From assembly GCF_000007485.1 (NCBI RefSeq), contig NC_004572.3, positions 1-64,000 of the forward strand: 64,000 bases of DNA, given 5' to 3'. Position numbers and translations under genes: made by a program. This DNA is from Tropheryma whipplei str. Twist. Lineage in GTDB: Bacteria; Actinomycetota; Actinomycetes; Actinomycetales; Microbacteriaceae. Position 1 is the stretch's first letter; every line of letters starts with the position of its first letter. The notes below the pieces were generated by a model, which worked only from the letters and a program-made list of their open reading frames with translations, made no database searches and was not told where the DNA came from. Positions 44,228-53,302 of this stretch are shown one piece after another.

Positions 44228-44617
44228 GTGGCGCGCATCACACGTAATACCTCAGTGCCTGTGCTGATCCTGTGTTGTTTGCTGTCAATCCCCCTTCTTG
44301 CTATCGTCGGGGTGATTCTTGTTCTCGCCGGTAGCGAATTGTGGTTTATCCCAGCCTTTGTTCTGTTCTTGATGTTTATATTTGGACCTGAGCATCATGT
44401 TACTGATTACAACTTATGGGAAGCACTTTTTGCCGGGCTTATAATGGGCGGATCTCTTGCAATGCTTACGACCTGCTCTGTCGTTAATTTTGTTTATCCT
44501 GAATTATGGTTATTACGCTCGCCAGGTTTTTCTATTGCCTGCACTGTCGCATTTGCCATTGCTGCCGCTTTTTTCCTGGCGGTAGATTTGCGTCGCAAGA
44601 TAAAACAGGGCCAGTAA
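44228..44617 (+). CDS. Small membrane partner protein (cassette locus 6)
   Basis: A 129-residue protein with four likely transmembrane helices and a basic C-terminus (DLRRKIKQGQ). The GTG start is 3 bp after the secreted gene and is served by an AGAGG overlapping that gene's end. Size, topology and position match the partners at 23155, 29089 and 42593. Function unknown. Confidence 0.68.
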   Translation: MARITRNTSVPVLILCCLLSIPLLAIVGVILVLAGSELWFIPAFVLFLMFIFGPEHHVTDYNLWEALFAGLIMGGSLAMLTTCSVVNFVYPELWLLRSPGFSIACTVAFAIAAAFFLAVDLRRKIKQGQ

Positions 44618-44633
44618 AGATAAACACACATTG

Positions 44634-44664
44634 GGGCAAGACGGCTACACGCCCCGTCTTGCCC
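44634..44664. terminator. Strong hairpin between convergent units
   Basis: GGGCAAGACGG (44634-44644) and CCGTCTTGCCC (44654-44664) form a perfect 11-bp stem with a 9-base loop. It lies between the cassette and the convergent histidine kinase gene, where a bidirectional terminator is expected. A T-rich tail is weak on both sides. Confidence 0.6.
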
Positions 44665-44685
44665 ATCTCTTGCTGCCAAGCCTGT

Positions 44686-44743
44686 CGAATCGTGCTGTAT
44701 CGAATCGTGCTGTATCGAATCGTGCTGTATCGAATCGTGCTGT
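44686..44743. repeat. 15-nt tandem repeat, about four copies
   Basis: CGAATCGTGCTGTAT is repeated from 44686 with perfect copies at 44686, 44701 and 44716, and a fourth copy matching 13 bases. It lies in the 147-bp non-coding gap before the kinase gene's 3' end. Copy number may vary between isolates. Confidence 0.93.
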
Positions 44744-44763
44744 GCGGTGCAAGATTTTTCTTA

Positions 44764-46218
44764 TCACCGTGTGAGACTATGACTAGAGGATCCAGAACGG
44801 TGTTTATTAACAAGCTTGGGAATCCTGGTTCTAAATGTAGCGCCACCACCTCGTGTGCGCAATATCTCTATTGTGCCTTTATGGACTTTTACAATAGATG
44901 CCACAATAGAAAGCCCAAGCCCCACACCACCGCTGTTCCGTGCCCGCGATGCGTCAGATCGCCAAAACCGCTTGAACACTTTATCGTGTAGCTGTCTTGG
45001 CACGCCCGGACCATGGTCGCGCACATCAATCACAACATCTGTTTTATCAGTGCGTAACACAATCTCTATTGGAGAGCCTGGCGGGGTATAGTGCAGGGCA
45101 TTGTTAATCAGATTTGCAAGTAACCGCCGAAGCATATTTTCGTTCCCGAGAATCATACAGGATTGCCTTTTCGGAATACCGGTTGTGATCTTACGAGTTT
45201 TTTCCAGGACATTCATGTCAATAACTGACTCTTGGACAAGATATTTCACATCGACAGGCACAAGGTCTGTAGCCTTTTCAAGGCGCGTCAGAGACAGCAA
45301 GTCTTCAACCATTGTGCCCATTCGTATTGCCTCTTTTTCAATCCGCTCAATCGCGTTGTCAATATCCTCCTTACCCTTAAGGGCGCCAATCCTATAGAGC
45401 TCGGCATAACCCCTAAGAGATACAAGTGGCGTTCGCAATTCGTGACTTGCATCTGCCAAGAATTGCTTCATCTCGCCAAGTGTTTTATCTCGCTCACCAA
45501 GGGCTTTTTCGAGACTGTCCAGCATGGAATTCAGAGATTTGTTTAGATTGAGTATTTCTGCAGAAACATATTCAGACCTTATCCGCCTTGAATAATCCCC
45601 TCTTGCAAACGCCCTTGCGGTCTTCTCAAGAGCATATAGTGGAGATAGTGTATGTGCGGTTATTAGATAAACTATGTACGCAGCGATTGCAAATACCGCA
45701 AGACTAAACCAAATATAGCTTCTTTGATAAAAATTGGCGGTATTTTCAGTACCAGACTGCGGCAGGTAATAAGCAAGGATTTCTTGCCCACTGCCCGTTT
45801 CCAGTGGCTGCAAGAGCATTCTATATTTCTTTTGTCTCGATATCGAGTGCAAAGTAAACGGCGTGTTACCCTTTTCGTTGTAAAGTGTAATGTCAATTTT
45901 CCTGTCAAACTCGATAGAAGGGTTTTCTCCGATAGGCCAAATCAGTGTCCCGTCGAATTTATAAATATGAGCTTTGTAGCTTGCCCTTCCCGGACTGAAC
46001 ACTTCAAAACTGCTTTCAAACAGCGGAAATGTACCGCTTATATGAATTAGCTGCTCATCAATTGTTTTTATCATCTCGTTCTTTATAACCAGAGTGGTTC
46101 CAATACCCACAGCAGTGAACGAAAATGCAAGCACAAGCGCTACAAGCGTTACCACCTTACTCTTTATCGAAGAGCGTGCAACGAGTCTGTACAGCTTACT
46201 GGGAAACTTTGCTGACAC
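44764..46218 (-). CDS. Two-component sensor histidine kinase
   Basis: A 484-residue membrane kinase. It has one helix near residues 22-45, an extracytoplasmic sensor of about 120 residues, a second helix, HAMP, then the phosphoacceptor motif FLADASHELRTPLVSLRGY, N-box NLINNALHYTPPG, VRDHGPGVP, FKRFWRSD and GVGLGLSIV. It starts at GTG, 3 bp after the response-regulator gene, so the pair is co-expressed. It belongs to the OmpR-partner class of actinobacterial kinases. The signal sensed is not evident. Confidence 0.93.
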   Translation of the reverse strand: MSAKFPSKLYRLVARSSIKSKVVTLVALVLAFSFTAVGIGTTLVIKNEMIKTIDEQLIHISGTFPLFESSFEVFSPGRASYKAHIYKFDGTLIWPIGENPSIEFDRKIDITLYNEKGNTPFTLHSISRQKKYRMLLQPLETGSGQEILAYYLPQSGTENTANFYQRSYIWFSLAVFAIAAYIVYLITAHTLSPLYALEKTARAFARGDYSRRIRSEYVSAEILNLNKSLNSMLDSLEKALGERDKTLGEMKQFLADASHELRTPLVSLRGYAELYRIGALKGKEDIDNAIERIEKEAIRMGTMVEDLLSLTRLEKATDLVPVDVKYLVQESVIDMNVLEKTRKITTGIPKRQSCMILGNENMLRRLLANLINNALHYTPPGSPIEIVLRTDKTDVVIDVRDHGPGVPRQLHDKVFKRFWRSDASRARNSGGVGLGLSIVASIVKVHKGTIEILRTRGGGATFRTRIPKLVNKHRSGSSSHSLTR

Positions 46219-46221
46219 GAG

Positions 46222-46905
46222 TCAGCGCGTTCTCATGATATAACCAAAACCTCGCTTGGTATGAATAATCGTTTCGCTACTGTAAGCTGCTAACTTGCGT
46301 CTTATATACGAAATATAGGACTCGACAATACTCGAGTCACCATCAAAATCATAGTCCCAAACGTGCCCCAGTATTTGAGACTTTGAAAGCACGCGGTTTG
46401 GATTCAACATAAAGTACCGCAGAAGTTTGAACTCAGTTGGACTGAGATCAATTAGGTTACCCTTTAGGAACACCTCATTTGAGTTTTGATCGATTACTAG
46501 GTCACCAACACGGATAGTTGCGTCTACATCATCTATCTTTGTTCGACGCAGAATAGCTGCCACACGCGCCAGTATCTCATCGAGACTAAATGGTTTTGTA
46601 ACGTAATCATCACCACCTACGGTGAGGCCAGTTATCTTGTCTTCTGTGCTATCTCTTGCACTCAGGAATATCACGGGACAGCGAAAACCAGCCTCGCGAA
46701 GTCGTTTCGTTGCAGCAAACCCGCTCATATCTGGGAGCATAACATCCATGATTATCAGGTCTGGCTCCTCAGCCAGGACCGCCGAGACTGCACCGGCGCC
46801 ATTCCCAGCGGTGACCACACCGTACCCCGCGAACCGCAAGCTCGCCGCCAGGAGATCCCGTATATTGGCTTCGTCGTCAACAACTAGAATCTTTGTCTGA
46901 CTCAT
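46222..46905 (-). CDS. OmpR-family response regulator
   Basis: Receiver domain with ILVVDDEANIRDLL, phospho-acceptor Asp in LIIMDVMLPDMSG and Lys in VTKPFSLDE, followed by a winged-helix domain (LSPTEFKLLRYFMLNPNRVLS, IVESYISYIRRKL). I chose ATG at 46905 (227 residues); an upstream in-frame extension to 46977 adds non-conserved sequence. It pairs with the kinase at 44764-46218. Regulated genes are not known; the adjacent secreted cassettes are possible targets but nothing in the sequence proves it. Confidence 0.94.
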   Translation of the reverse strand: MSQTKILVVDDEANIRDLLAASLRFAGYGVVTAGNGAGAVSAVLAEEPDLIIMDVMLPDMSGFAATKRLREAGFRCPVIFLSARDSTEDKITGLTVGGDDYVTKPFSLDEILARVAAILRRTKIDDVDATIRVGDLVIDQNSNEVFLKGNLIDLSPTEFKLLRYFMLNPNRVLSKSQILGHVWDYDFDGDSSIVESYISYIRRKLAAYSSETIIHTKRGFGYIMRTR

Positions 46906-47169
46906 GAACTTAGACCCTGCGTGTAGCGCACTATTACCGAATATCGCTGGTGCAACGATTCGGACCAACTCCAACAAGGGATACCCCGAGCAAACCGCCA
47001 GGAACGAATGCAGAGCCAGTCACAGCTAGACCGAACCCGGGAGGCACGGACCCTACACCATTATAGGGCAGTCCTATCTATCCTGACATTTTGTACATAC
47101 TGAGCATGCGGAAAACTTCAGGATAGGCTCTTTGTAAGAGTAAAATGGTTACAGGTTTAAGGGGTAAAT

Positions 47170-47547
47170 ATGCCTTTGGGGACGGTTCGTTTTTATAACA
47201 AAGAACGTGGCTTTGGGTTTGTTGTGTCCGACGATGGCGAGTCTGTTTTTTTGCCGGCTAAAGCTTTACCGGATGGCGTCTCCGACCTTTCGCCCGGCAC
47301 CCGTGTTGATTACGGGGCAGCTCTGGGAAAGAAGGGCTCTCAGGTCTTATCTCTAAGAGTTCTAAGAAAACCACCCCGCCGTGGTGTTAGGTCAACTGAT
47401 GACATGGCAGTTATAATCGAGGATCTAATGAAAATTCTTGATGAAGCGGGCGAAAGTTTTAAGCGTGGCCGTTACCCAAAAGCCGAACGCGCTAAGGTTC
47501 TTGCGGCTATGCTCCGCCAGGTTGCAGACGGTCTTGATGCTAACTGA
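47170..47547 (+). CDS. cspB: Cold-shock-domain protein with C-terminal extension
   Basis: A 125-residue protein: an N-terminal cold-shock domain (GTVRFYNKERGFGFVVSDDG with the RNP1-like KERGFGFV) plus a helical extension of about 60 residues. The second RNA-binding motif reads VFLPAKAL instead of the usual VFVHxSA. The long form is known from actinobacteria. It probably binds single-stranded RNA or DNA. It overlaps the start of the next gene. Confidence 0.88.
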   Translation: MPLGTVRFYNKERGFGFVVSDDGESVFLPAKALPDGVSDLSPGTRVDYGAALGKKGSQVLSLRVLRKPPRRGVRSTDDMAVIIEDLMKILDEAGESFKRGRYPKAERAKVLAAMLRQVADGLDAN

Positions 47548-47872
47548 CTCGCAAAGAGAGCGCATAAAGGATCTCATAAGTGATTCTTGTGGGTCAGTAG
47601 GTGAATTTGTTGAGTGTGTTCCAATATCTAATGGCGTTTATGAAATGCGTTATGTTAATTTGACATGTGGATACACGGGTTGGTTTTGGATTGCTGCGGT
47701 TAACAAGACCGCTGATGGTGATCTGAATGTTCTAGAGCTATACCCCTCCCCAGGCCCGGGGGCGCTTGCATTCACCGCACGGTCGGACCAAATTGCCACA
47801 GGTGGGGAATACGATGACGATGAATCCGGTGATCTTATTACTCCGGTTGATAGGGATGGCTTGGATTTCTGA
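47537..47872 (+). CDS. DUF3027-like acidic protein
   Basis: A 111-residue protein whose ATG (47537) overlaps the cold-shock gene end by 11 bp. It contains FVECVPISNGVYEMRYVN, GYTGWFWIAAV, a LELYPSPGPGALAF stretch and an acidic C-terminus (DDDESGD). An actinobacterial DUF3027 gene is commonly next to the long cold-shock gene. It is shorter than typical members, so it may correspond to only part of the family. The frame is open upstream inside cspB but I do not use that part. Confidence 0.75.
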   Translation: MLTDSQRERIKDLISDSCGSVGEFVECVPISNGVYEMRYVNLTCGYTGWFWIAAVNKTADGDLNVLELYPSPGPGALAFTARSDQIATGGEYDDDESGDLITPVDRDGLDF

Positions 47873-47874
47873 AT

Positions 47875-48657
47875 ATGACTAAAAAATCCGCTAGGACGGT
47901 TGCTGTCTGTAACCAAAAGGGTGGAGTTGGTAAAACAACAACAACCATAAATCTTGCTGCATGCTTGGCCGAACGCGGAATGAGAGTTTTAACGGTCGAC
48001 CTAGATCCACAGGGTGCCCTAACTGCTGGCTTCGGAATTTCCAATTTTGAATACACGGTATACGATCTTCTGCTCGGCCGTAATCGCAATGCTGTATTGA
48101 TACAAACCTCCCTCAAAGGCGTTGATGTCCTGCCAGCAAATATAGACTTGTCTGCAGCTGAAGTCTATCTTGTATCGGAAGTTGCCAGAGAGCAAATACT
48201 TGCCAAAGAGCTTGAGTCATTCTCCTCCGATTATGATGTGATACTAATCGACTGCCAGCCCTCACTCGGTCTTCTTACCATAAATGCACTTACTGCAAGT
48301 CATGGTTTACTTATTCCCCTTGAGTGTGAGTATTTCGCCATGCGAGGATTGGCTCTATTACTCGAAACAGTTCGCAAAATCCAAGATCGATTAAATACTG
48401 CGCTAAAGGTTGACGGAATTATTGCAACTATGTTCGATATGAGAACTTTGCATGCCAGAGAGGTCTTAGAGAGTGTGAAAAAGGCCTTTCCCGGGTTACT
48501 GCTAACAACTGTTATAAATAGGACAATAAAATTTCCAGACTCCAGTATCGCTGGCATGCCGGTTACCGTTTTCGCCCCAAATCATCAAGCATCGAAAAAT
48601 TATCGCGACCTCACGCACGAACTTGTACATCGTGGTGTTTTTACCTTACCAAGCTAA
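47875..48657 (+). CDS. ParA-family ATPase
   Basis: A 260-residue deviant-Walker ATPase: KGGVGKTTTTINLAACLAERG, DLDPQGALTAGFG, VILIDCQPSLGLLTINAL. Actinobacteria have such a ParA next to scpA/scpB, separate from the true chromosome-partitioning parAB. Here the gene starts 2 bp after the DUF3027-like gene and the next gene is tyrA, so scpA, scpB and the following rluB are not at this place. Likely a partition or chromosome-organisation role. Confidence 0.9.
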   Translation: MTKKSARTVAVCNQKGGVGKTTTTINLAACLAERGMRVLTVDLDPQGALTAGFGISNFEYTVYDLLLGRNRNAVLIQTSLKGVDVLPANIDLSAAEVYLVSEVAREQILAKELESFSSDYDVILIDCQPSLGLLTINALTASHGLLIPLECEYFAMRGLALLLETVRKIQDRLNTALKVDGIIATMFDMRTLHAREVLESVKKAFPGLLLTTVINRTIKFPDSSIAGMPVTVFAPNHQASKNYRDLTHELVHRGVFTLPS

Positions 48658-48730
48658 TTGTCTTCTCTGCATTGATTCGCTCTTATTATTATCTGCATAG
48701 CGTAGCTGTGTAGGTCGTACACTTTAATCG

Positions 48731-49867
48731 GTGTACGTTCATATCATTGGTGCTGGACTGATTGGTGGCAGTATCGCGCTAGGTCTTTCCCGTGCAGGAC
48801 TGAAGGTCAGTGCAAGTGACATTTCGCCAGCTGCTCAGCGCCTCTCAAAACTTGGGGATATTTCGATTGGCCCGCCAAATCAGAATCCGGATTTGGTGTT
48901 TGTATGCACACCTCCCGATGTGACCGCCGCCGAAGTTGTGAGCTCTCTGGATAGATTTCCCGAAACTTGCGTAGTGGATGTATCAAGCGTTAAGACCAGA
49001 ATATACCGTGAGGTATTGCGTAAAACACACCCTGCAAAGCGAGTATTTTACATACAGAGTCATCCAATGGCTGGAAGAGAGATAGGTGGCATTCAGGGCG
49101 CCTCTGCCGATTTATTCTCAGGGTGGCCGTGGATTGTGTGCCATTCGTTTGTTTGCGGTGACGGCAATGACCAGATGAATGGTGAGAATTCTGTTCATCA
49201 AAAGAATTACCTAACACGGAACACCGAAGATGAAGCGGAATGGTCTTTGGGGAAAAATCTCTTGCATTGTATAAACCTTCTAGGAGCCTTTCCTGTCTTC
49301 ATGCATAGAGACAGGCATGATCGGTCAGTTGCGGCAGTATCGCATGTGCCACATATACTCTCAAGCCTCATAGCCCTGTCACTTGCAAATACAGATCAAG
49401 GCACAGTTGCAATATGTGGTTCGGGTATAAAGGATATGACACGTCTTGCTGCAAGCAATCCAGAATTGTGGACCCAGATCATTTTCTCAAATCGTCGTGA
49501 AATCTTACAAAGTCTAGGGGTTTTTTCTGGACTTTTGAAGAGAATGCTCCACACACTTGAGAAGCTCGATAATCCTGCGTATCGCACGGATCTGTTCTCT
49601 CAGCTTGCTGAGGCTCAGGCCCAACAGGCCCGCATTCCAAAAAAACCGGGCAAGAATTTGGATTATTCACAGCTAGAAGTGCTTATTCCAGACAAGCCCG
49701 GTGAGCTATCAAAGGTTTTAGGCGCTATAAACACCCAAGGTATTAACTTGGAAGATTTGCATTTTGAACATGCAAATAACCTCGGGGTTGTAAAGCTATC
49801 GGTATCAAACAAGGACAGGTGTCGATTGATGGACACTTTGGAAGATAAGTGGACTTTACTAGTATAG
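48731..49867 (+). CDS. tyrA: Prephenate dehydrogenase with ACT domain
   Basis: Oxidatively decarboxylates prephenate to 4-hydroxyphenylpyruvate for tyrosine synthesis. The 378-residue protein starts at GTG with the NAD-binding VHIIGAGLIGGSIALGLS. SSVKTRIY, QSHPMAGREIGG and DRHDRSVAAVSHVPH are typical. A C-terminal ACT domain (LIPDKPGELSKVLGAINTQG) suggests allosteric control by an aromatic amino acid. It overlaps cmk-der by 19 bp. tyrA before cmk-der is normal in related actinobacteria. Confidence 0.92.
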   Translation: MYVHIIGAGLIGGSIALGLSRAGLKVSASDISPAAQRLSKLGDISIGPPNQNPDLVFVCTPPDVTAAEVVSSLDRFPETCVVDVSSVKTRIYREVLRKTHPAKRVFYIQSHPMAGREIGGIQGASADLFSGWPWIVCHSFVCGDGNDQMNGENSVHQKNYLTRNTEDEAEWSLGKNLLHCINLLGAFPVFMHRDRHDRSVAAVSHVPHILSSLIALSLANTDQGTVAICGSGIKDMTRLAASNPELWTQIIFSNRREILQSLGVFSGLLKRMLHTLEKLDNPAYRTDLFSQLAEAQAQQARIPKKPGKNLDYSQLEVLIPDKPGELSKVLGAINTQGINLEDLHFEHANNLGVVKLSVSNKDRCRLMDTLEDKWTLLV

Positions 49868-51909
49868 TTGCAATCGATGGTCCTGCCGGCAGCGGAAAAA
49901 GTTCTGTTGGTCGGGCCGTTGCTCAATATTTAGGGTATGGTTTTCTGCCAACCGGAAGCTATTACCGTGCCTTTGCGTTTCTGCTAGATCAGACTAAAGA
50001 CCTTGATAGTCAGTTGGATAGCTTCATTTCGTCCGTGCGTAATGATCTTGATCCGTACAATAGCGGGTTTAACGTGCATATTGATGATAGTCCGTTTTTT
50101 GGGTCATCAGGTATATCCGCATCATCGAGGAATATTGCCTCTGAGCTAAACAACCCGGAAATAACCTCAAAAACTGCCGCTGTGGCGCGCAACAAAAGTG
50201 TACGAGTGCGCCTCAACGAGTATTTTAGAAAGCTATGTTCTGAAAGTATTTATCCGGCCATTGTCCTTGAGGGGCGCGATGCAACAACTGTGATAGCACC
50301 AAATGCAAGGGTGAAAATATTCTTGACAGCCTCGCTGGTTAAACGAGCAGCTCGGCGCTCCGAACAGCTGTCTTCCGAACCTCCAAATTCCGTACTGGAA
50401 GCTTTACGTCAAAGAGATGAGGCAGACAACGCAGTGACTGACTTTCTGTCAGATGACAGCTCCAGAATTACTCTGGACACGAGCGATCTGACTTTCTCGG
50501 AATCGGTTGCCCGAGTGCTTGAAGTGATTGAACAAGCTGGAATGCCGTTTGTCTCAGATAAATGGGTTGGAGAGAATGCCGATGTGCTTGCGGCTTCTGG
50601 GGAACTTGGAGCAACAGTTGTGATTGTTGGCCGGCCAAATGTTGGAAAATCAGCCCTTGTAAACTGCATCCTCGGGCGCAGAGAGGCTGTAGTGGAGAAT
50701 CGTCCGGGCGTTACAAGAGATCGTGTTGTTTACCCGGCATTTTGGGCAGGCAGACCATTTACTCTTGTTGATACCGGCGGCTGGGAGTGTGATGCCGAGG
50801 GCCTTGATGCTGAGGTCGTGGCTCAGGCAGAAATTGGCATGAGTATTGCGGACATAATCATTTTTGTGGTTGATGTTCAGCATGGCCCGGTTAGCACTGA
50901 TGCAGTTATCGCCCGGAATCTACAACGACAGAATAAGCCAATCTTTCTTGTTGCAAATAAAGCTGATAATGCCAGCAGTGACTCAGATGTGGCGCAATTT
51001 TGGTCTCTCGGATTAGGTCAGCCGTATGCCTGTAGCGCGACGCATGGCCGGGGAGTTGCAGATCTTATGGATATAGTCATGCAGTCTGCCCAAGTCCATA
51101 CGCCAAGTTTTTGTTCAGGTGCACCACGGGTAGCGCTAATTGGCCGGCCAAATGTTGGAAAATCGAGCTTAATAAACCAACTGACGAATTCAAGAAGAGC
51201 AATTGTTGATGATCTCGCTGGGACGACACGTGATCCGCTTGATGCTTTGGCGGTTATAGGGGATAAATCATGGCTCTTTGTCGATACTGCAGGTCTTAGA
51301 AGAAAGTTCAAATCACAAAAAGGCGCAGATTTCTATGCTTATCTCCGTGCAACAACCGTTTTACGGCGTACTGAAATTGCTTTATTGTTGCTTGATGCGA
51401 GTCACGCAATTACTGAACAGGATGTGCGTATAGCAGAAATGGTTGTTGAAAGCGGCCGAGCCCTGGTAATTGCCATAAATAAATGGGATTTGCTGGATGA
51501 AGAGCGACGTTATTGGCTTGAACGTGAAATAGATAACACTTTTTTCCGCTTTGCCTGGGCACCCCGGGTGAATATTTCCGCAAGAACGGGCCGGGGCGTA
51601 AAACAGTTGGCCACAGCGCTTCAAACCGCCTTGACAAACTGGAACACGCGTCTGAACACTGCTCGCGTGAATCATTTTTTACAACGCATTACGCGTGAGC
51701 AGCCCCATCCGACCAGGGGTGGCAGGAGGCCAAGAATCTTATTTGCCAGCCAGACAGGGGTTGCCCCACCGACTTTTACACTGTTTACAACAGGTTTTCT
51801 TGAACCAACCTACCGGCGATTCTTGCAAAAGTCCATACGCTCACAACACAGCTTTACAGGATCCCCAATTATTCTGAGTGTGAAAATTCGAGCAAGTCGA
51901 AACCGCTAG
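49849..51909 (+). CDS. cmk-der: Bifunctional cytidylate kinase / GTPase Der
   Basis: A 686-residue fusion. Residues 1-225 are CMP kinase (IDGPAGSGKSSVGRAVAQYL, then an EGRDATTVIAP motif), which phosphorylates CMP/dCMP. Residues about 255-686 are Der (EngA), a two-GTPase ribosome-assembly factor with P-loops GRPNVGKSALVNC at 261 and GRPNVGKSSLINQ at 432, NKAD and NKWD motifs, and a KH-like C-terminus. There is no stop or frame change between the parts, so this is a genuine fusion, a form known in some actinobacteria. Start is GTG, inside tyrA. Confidence 0.95.
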   Translation: MDFTSIVAIDGPAGSGKSSVGRAVAQYLGYGFLPTGSYYRAFAFLLDQTKDLDSQLDSFISSVRNDLDPYNSGFNVHIDDSPFFGSSGISASSRNIASELNNPEITSKTAAVARNKSVRVRLNEYFRKLCSESIYPAIVLEGRDATTVIAPNARVKIFLTASLVKRAARRSEQLSSEPPNSVLEALRQRDEADNAVTDFLSDDSSRITLDTSDLTFSESVARVLEVIEQAGMPFVSDKWVGENADVLAASGELGATVVIVGRPNVGKSALVNCILGRREAVVENRPGVTRDRVVYPAFWAGRPFTLVDTGGWECDAEGLDAEVVAQAEIGMSIADIIIFVVDVQHGPVSTDAVIARNLQRQNKPIFLVANKADNASSDSDVAQFWSLGLGQPYACSATHGRGVADLMDIVMQSAQVHTPSFCSGAPRVALIGRPNVGKSSLINQLTNSRRAIVDDLAGTTRDPLDALAVIGDKSWLFVDTAGLRRKFKSQKGADFYAYLRATTVLRRTEIALLLLDASHAITEQDVRIAEMVVESGRALVIAINKWDLLDEERRYWLEREIDNTFFRFAWAPRVNISARTGRGVKQLATALQTALTNWNTRLNTARVNHFLQRITREQPHPTRGGRRPRILFASQTGVAPPTFTLFTTGFLEPTYRRFLQKSIRSQHSFTGSPIILSVKIRASRNR

Positions 51910-53183
51910 GATATTGCGTCAATAATTGTTTTGAACTTTAATGTGCTTTCTTCAAGTTCTTTTTGCGGGATGCTTGACTTCACTATTCCACACCCGGCAA
52001 AAGCTTTTATATGCCCCCTGTTTAGCTGCGCACATCGAATGGGTAATGTGAACTCACATGAGCTATCTTGCCCAATCCACCCTATTGCCCCGCCGTATAG
52101 CTCGCGGTCAAATGGCTCTATCTCTTTGATTATTTCCAGCGCTCTTTCTCTGGGCTCTCCAGCAATTGCTCCTGTTGGATGAATATGACTCAATGCGCGC
52201 AAGGGGGAGATATTTGGCTTAAATGTGCCGGATATAAAGCTCGCTACATGGGTTATGTGTGTAAATCTCCTGATTTTGTAGGAATTCACCGTTGGCGCTG
52301 TGTTCATGAGTGTGCTAAGTCGCTCCAAGGTTGGGTTAAGCGCAAAGGAATGTTCAAGCCTTAGCTTTTCATCGAGATATGTCTCATCGAGAGCCTTGTA
52401 AGGGGGGCTTGCCGCACAATTATGTATTACATGTTTGGGGTGATTGGCAGACATGCTGCCTGCAAGAATGGAGACCTCAAAACCAGAGTTACCATCTGTT
52501 CTCAGCAGAACCTCGGGTGAAGCGCCGAATAGTCCATCAAATACAAACACCGTGCCGTTTGCCGTATTCATAAGTCTCTGTATCGCCTCATCAAGGTCGA
52601 TTGCGTGTGCTTCAGGGTCAAAATCATCATGTATTTCTGCGATAATGTCCCGCGCCAAAACTACCTTTGATATATCTGCATTTAAAAGTTTGTTTACCAC
52701 ATTGGTAATGGCATGTTTATAATCCTCTTGTCTAAAATCTCCCATTTTAAAGCTAATACTCTTTGGCCATTTGAAAATTCGAGAGGGCTCCGAGAGGTTA
52801 TGACAAATCGTTGCATCTATTTTCCAGGCAACCCCGTCGCTCCAAAAAAACATTTGCTCTGGTATTGCAAGAAAACTCGGCCTGGCAGAATATGGCGAAA
52901 ATGTAAATCCGAATAGCACGATAAGGCCAATCGGATTGAGATTTTCGCTCGTGTACTGTATCTTTGTATGTATTTCATTTATCAGCGACTCGGCTGCCTC
53001 AAATCTAGCCTCGGCGGAATAGGAATCGAGATTTATTTTTAGCACGCGGCCCTGTGTTCTCATCATCGTGCTGTGTGTACAATATACGAAATCCCAAGAC
53101 AATACTTTGCGAATATACTGTCGCTTGAAGTCGCTACGATCCATATTTCCAATTCTTGTTATTTCAACTTCAATTGGAAGCAT
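51906..53183 (-). CDS. menF: Isochorismate synthase
   Basis: Converts chorismate to isochorismate, the entry step of menaquinone synthesis. It is a chorismate-binding enzyme of about 425 residues: KVVLARDI, IHPTGAIAGEPRERALEII and ELYGGAIGWIG (metal site) are intact. The chosen ATG (53183) has GAGGG upstream; a TTG at 53210 is also open. It converges on cmk-der with a 4-bp overlap of stops. The divergent menG and the polyprenyl synthase gene make menaquinone the likely product rather than a siderophore. Confidence 0.9.
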   Translation of the reverse strand: MLPIEVEITRIGNMDRSDFKRQYIRKVLSWDFVYCTHSTMMRTQGRVLKINLDSYSAEARFEAAESLINEIHTKIQYTSENLNPIGLIVLFGFTFSPYSARPSFLAIPEQMFFWSDGVAWKIDATICHNLSEPSRIFKWPKSISFKMGDFRQEDYKHAITNVVNKLLNADISKVVLARDIIAEIHDDFDPEAHAIDLDEAIQRLMNTANGTVFVFDGLFGASPEVLLRTDGNSGFEVSILAGSMSANHPKHVIHNCAASPPYKALDETYLDEKLRLEHSFALNPTLERLSTLMNTAPTVNSYKIRRFTHITHVASFISGTFKPNISPLRALSHIHPTGAIAGEPRERALEIIKEIEPFDRELYGGAIGWIGQDSSCEFTLPIRCAQLNRGHIKAFAGCGIVKSSIPQKELEESTLKFKTIIDAIS

Positions 53184-53302
53184 GGTAACCCTCGTCGTAA
53201 CTCGGTTCAAGTATTTTGTTATTTAGAAAATAAACCGATGTGTAAAGTTTTTGCACCTGGGACTATACTTTCTTCGCTTTGGGGACTAACATTCACATTG
53301 AT

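Noticed and set aside
44686-44743. Possible CRISPR array
   Set aside because: The repeat units are 15 nt and directly adjacent, with no spacers and no cas genes in the window.
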